From a virus: DNA of 32,081 nt. Of the stretch, positions 29,831 through 32,081 are shown piece by piece (positions within the stretch are counted from its first letter, which is position 1; each line of letters begins with the position of its first letter). The DNA lies in IMG/VR virus record IMGVR_UViG_3300017917_004794, positions 1 through 32,081 of that record. One strand, given 5' to 3'. The notes below the pieces were generated by a model, which made no database searches, was not told where the DNA came from, and saw only the letters and a program-made list of their open reading frames with translations. The translations under genes were made by a program, and so were the position numbers.

Positions 29831-30913
29831 ATGGCTAAAAGAAAATCGCTAACAGAGGCGGCTGACAAGGAATTGAAAACCGCCTTTAGCTTAGATAAAT
29901 TTAAGGCAAATAAGGGTTTAGCATCAAATGTTAAGTTCAAGGAGCAAAGATGGATTCCGTTTTCTCCTGCTTTGCAAGAAGCACTATCCATTCCTGGTAT
30001 TCCTATGGGCCATAATTCAATGGTTCGAGGAAAATCAAACACTGGAAAATCTACTATGACCATTGAAGTAGCAGTTAATGCTCAGAAAATGGGAGTTTTA
30101 CCTGTATTGATTATCACCGAAATGAAACACGATTGGAACCACTGGAAAACAATGGGTTTCGAAATGGAAGATGTAGTTGATGAAGAAACAGGTGAAATTT
30201 TAGATCAAACAGGATTTTTTATCTATCGAGATAGAAGTTCATTGAACTCAATTGAAGATATTGCTGCATTCATTATTGACTTACTTACAGAACAAAAGAA
30301 AGGTAATTTACCATACGATCTATTATTTATTTGGGATTCAGTTGGTTCAATTCCATGTCAAATGTCAATTGAGCAAGGTAAAAATAACCCAATGTGGAAT
30401 GCAGGAGCCATTGCAACTCAATTCGGAAACTTTATCAATCAACAGATTGTAATGTCTCGTAAAGAGAGCTCAAAATACACGAATACATTGTTTATTGTAA
30501 ACAAAGTAGGTGTTGCTCCGGCTCTAACTCCTATGTCACAACCTAGAATGACAAACAAAGGTGGAGATACGTTTTACTACGATGTTTCATTATGTTTGAC
30601 ATTTGGAAATGTTACAAACGCTGGTACTTCTAAACTTAATGCTGTTAAGGACAAGAAGAAAGTTGAATTTGCATTACGTACAAAAATTGCTTGTGATAAA
30701 AACCACATTAATGGAATCACTACAATGGGTACTATTGTTTCTACAGTACATGGATTTATCAAAGATGATCCAAATGCTATCAAGAAATATAAAGATGCAC
30801 ACTCACATGAATGGGCCGATATTTTAGGCCAAGGTACTTATACAGTACAAGAAGATAACAGCGAGTGGGATGAAAAAGCACCTACACCAGATTTATTTGA
30901 AAACGAAGATTAA
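29831..30913 (+). CDS. uvsX: UvsX/RecA-like recombinase
   Basis: A 360-residue recombinase that would pair homologous strands on gp32-coated ssDNA for recombination-dependent replication. Visible motifs are Walker A GKSNTGKST (67-75), catalytic Glu in LIITEMKHDWNHW (E97), Walker B DLLFIWDSVGSIP (D169), and a Q-rich loop-1/loop-2 region with WNAGAIATQFGNFINQQIV and FIVNKVGVAPALTP. The C-terminus is acidic (DLFENED), as in T4 UvsX (391 residues). The start has an AAGGTTATG context, 14 bases after the ssDNA-binding gene stop, so both are on one message; together they form the T4 gene 32-uvsX functional pair. The exonuclease gene begins two bases after the stop codon. Confidence 0.95.
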   Translation: MAKRKSLTEAADKELKTAFSLDKFKANKGLASNVKFKEQRWIPFSPALQEALSIPGIPMGHNSMVRGKSNTGKSTMTIEVAVNAQKMGVLPVLIITEMKHDWNHWKTMGFEMEDVVDEETGEILDQTGFFIYRDRSSLNSIEDIAAFIIDLLTEQKKGNLPYDLLFIWDSVGSIPCQMSIEQGKNNPMWNAGAIATQFGNFINQQIVMSRKESSKYTNTLFIVNKVGVAPALTPMSQPRMTNKGGDTFYYDVSLCLTFGNVTNAGTSKLNAVKDKKKVEFALRTKIACDKNHINGITTMGTIVSTVHGFIKDDPNAIKKYKDAHSHEWADILGQGTYTVQEDNSEWDEKAPTPDLFENED

Positions 30914-30914
30914 T

Positions 30915-31946
30915 ATGAAGAAAGACCTCTTAGACCTCTTAAACAACATACAAGAAAACGGTGACGAAACCCCTCAATCAGAGCGATTCCTGCTCATAGA
31001 TGGACTCAATCTCTTCTTTCGAAATTTTAGTGCAATTAATGCAGTCAACTCAAACGGAGTCCATATTGGAGGTTTAGGAGGATTCTTTCGATCTTTGGGA
31101 GCTTTAATCCGCACTATTCAACCTACACAAGTTTATGTAGTGTTTGATGGTGTGGGTTCTTCCAATAACAGAAAAAACATTATTCCTGAATATAAATCAA
31201 ATCGAAACATTACTCGAGTTACTAAACATGAGTTGTTTGATAATTTAGAGGAAGAAGATGATTCAAAGGTAGATCAAATTGTTCGAATCATTCAATATTT
31301 GAAAACACTACCTGTTAAAACTGTATCTTTACCTGGAGTAGAAGCAGATGATATTATCGCTTATTTAAGTGGTACCTTGCTTACAAAACCCGAAGATAGA
31401 GTATTCATAGTATCTAGTGATAAAGACTATTTACAATTGGTAACCGAACAAGTAATCGTTTATCGTCCGATTGAAAAAGAATATTACACAACAGATACTG
31501 TAAAAGAAAAATTCAATGTGCCACCACATAATTTCCTATTATATAAGTTATTAATGGGAGATAGTTCTGATGGAATTACAGGTATTAAGGGGTTAGGGCC
31601 AAAAGGTTTATTTAAAAAATTCCCTGAACTAGCAACAGAAAACTTAACATTAGATGATGTTGTTGATCTTGCTGAAGCTAGATTAAAAGAACACGTTGTG
31701 TATGCAAGAGTAATACATGATGTAGATCTATTAGAGGATAAGTATAGAGTTATGGATTTATCTAATCCTATGATGAGCGATAAAGACAAAATGTTTATAG
31801 ACAAATTTGTTGAGCACACTCACCTAAACTTTTTCCCTCACACATTCGTTGAAATGTGTAATGAAGATCAACTTGGAAATTTAATTCGAAATACTGAATT
31901 TTGGGTTCAAGATATCTTTAAAGATTTGTTGGTTGAGCAACAATAA
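30915..31946 (+). CDS. 5'-3' exonuclease / flap endonuclease (T4 RNase H-like)
   Basis: A 343-residue FEN/PIN-family nuclease that removes RNA primers and 5' flaps. Metal-binding acidic residues sit in RFLLIDGLNLFFRNF (D29), VYVVFDGVG (D78), LPGVEADDIIAYL (E143, D145, D146) and VFIVSSDKDYLQLV (D169, D171). A helix-3-turn-helix DNA-binding segment follows: LLMGDSSDGITGIKGLGPKG (212-231). T4 RNase H has 305 residues. The frame extends back to an ATG at 30870, but the ATG at 30915 directly follows the recombinase stop (TAAT-ATG) and begins MKKDLLDLLN, so it is preferred. The 45 bases upstream of it would overlap the recombinase tail. There is no separate promoter before it. Confidence 0.93.
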   Translation: MKKDLLDLLNNIQENGDETPQSERFLLIDGLNLFFRNFSAINAVNSNGVHIGGLGGFFRSLGALIRTIQPTQVYVVFDGVGSSNNRKNIIPEYKSNRNITRVTKHELFDNLEEEDDSKVDQIVRIIQYLKTLPVKTVSLPGVEADDIIAYLSGTLLTKPEDRVFIVSSDKDYLQLVTEQVIVYRPIEKEYYTTDTVKEKFNVPPHNFLLYKLLMGDSSDGITGIKGLGPKGLFKKFPELATENLTLDDVVDLAEARLKEHVVYARVIHDVDLLEDKYRVMDLSNPMMSDKDKMFIDKFVEHTHLNFFPHTFVEMCNEDQLGNLIRNTEFWVQDIFKDLLVEQQ

Positions 31947-31959
31947 GTTATTATATTTA
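31929..31959 (+). promoter_or_regulatory. Bacteroidetes-type promoter before the helicase gene (TTG-N20-TATATTTA)
   Basis: TTG at 31929-31931, a 20-base spacer and TATATTTA at 31952-31959, 17 bases before the ATG at 31977. Spacer length and -7 sequence equal those of the 28932-28963 site, though the TTG lies inside the exonuclease gene end. Confidence 0.45.
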
Positions 31960-31976
31960 AATAAAAGTTATAGCAA

Positions 31977-32081
31977 ATGACATTACAATCAATTGATGAA
32001 TACGGACCATCGTTCCAGATGAAAGTGATATCTTCTTTATTAACACATAAAGAATTTTTACAAAACATAAACGACGTACTA
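31977..32081 (+). CDS. Probable replicative helicase (gp41/DnaB-like), N-terminal 35 residues only
   Basis: A gene that starts at ATG 31977 and runs off the window. The 35 visible residues read MTLQSIDEYGPSFQMKVISS, then LLTHKEFLQNINDVL. A YGxxFQxKxxxxLLxxxxFLxxxxDxL pattern matches the N-terminal domain start of phage DnaB-type helicases such as T4 gp41. Position after uvsX and the flap nuclease in a replication cluster supports it. No Walker motif is in view, so the call rests on this short pattern and on context. Confidence 0.5.
   Translation, partial: MTLQSIDEYGPSFQMKVISSLLTHKEFLQNINDVL

Noticed and set aside
30870-30914. Upstream start of the flap nuclease at 30870
   Set aside because: It overlaps the acidic C-terminus of the recombinase gene in another frame; ATG 30915 directly follows that stop and gives a normal N-terminus.
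1-32081. tRNA genes, integrase, attachment sites, insertion sequences
   Set aside because: No cloverleaf-like sequence in the short gaps, no recombinase or transposase motifs in any frame inspected; the layout is that of a lytic T4-like phage.

Overview
The window is a single-strand stretch of a large T4-like contractile-tailed phage (myovirus) genome. Every supportable gene is on the + strand, the DNA is AT-rich, and genes are packed with gaps of a few to about 60 bases. Several features point to a Bacteroidetes host, probably a flavobacterium-like one. Shine-Dalgarno sequences are absent. Three sites resemble the Bacteroidetes TTG / TAnnTTTG promoter. One gene encodes a secreted protein ending in a gliding-motility-type (type IX secretion, type B) sorting domain. 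Genus and phage species cannot be told from the sequence alone.

Layout. (1) 2-4160, head and neck: the C-terminus of the major capsid protein (gp23-like), a PhoH-like ATPase, three neck/tail-completion proteins (gp13-, gp14- and gp15-like) and a 47-residue basic protein. (2) 4160-10431, adhesion: a fibre with SYA-type repeats and a YadA-like head, a giant delta-60-repeat protein of about 21 repeats, and a small coiled-coil protein. (3) 10478-14526, tail: two tandem sheath paralogues (gp18) and the tube protein (gp19). (4) 14549-16567, a cassette that looks like a moron: a rho-independent terminator, a weak promoter-like motif and the type IX-sorted secreted protein. (5) 16586-27193, tail assembly and baseplate: a gp26-like protein overlapping a small chaperone-like frame that has no ATG start, the tape measure protein, two small paralogues, a probable tube initiator, a gp53/LysM-like protein, a hub-like protein, a hub protein fused to a peptidoglycan-hydrolase domain, and a conserved unknown. 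(6) 27217-32081, replication and recombination: a compact family A DNA polymerase, an unknown protein, a gp32-like ssDNA-binding protein, a UvsX/RecA recombinase, a 5'-3' exonuclease, and the start of a probable replicative helicase.

Two promoter classes appear to match the two programmes. An ATATTTATAA(T/C)AAAAT motif, usually 7-20 bases upstream of the ATG, precedes most structural transcription units and has no -35/-33 partner, as expected for a late promoter. The replication block instead has three TTG-N20-TAnnTTTA sites, which fit the host housekeeping sigma factor.

Most notable: the phage-borne type IX secretion cargo in the tail module; the possible +1 frameshift at CTC_TGA in the tail chaperone locus; duplicated sheaths; the delta-60 and YadA-like adhesin pair; and the minimal polymerase with an apparently dead exonuclease remnant and a YDS motif C. 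Family assignments come from recognised motifs, not from database searches.
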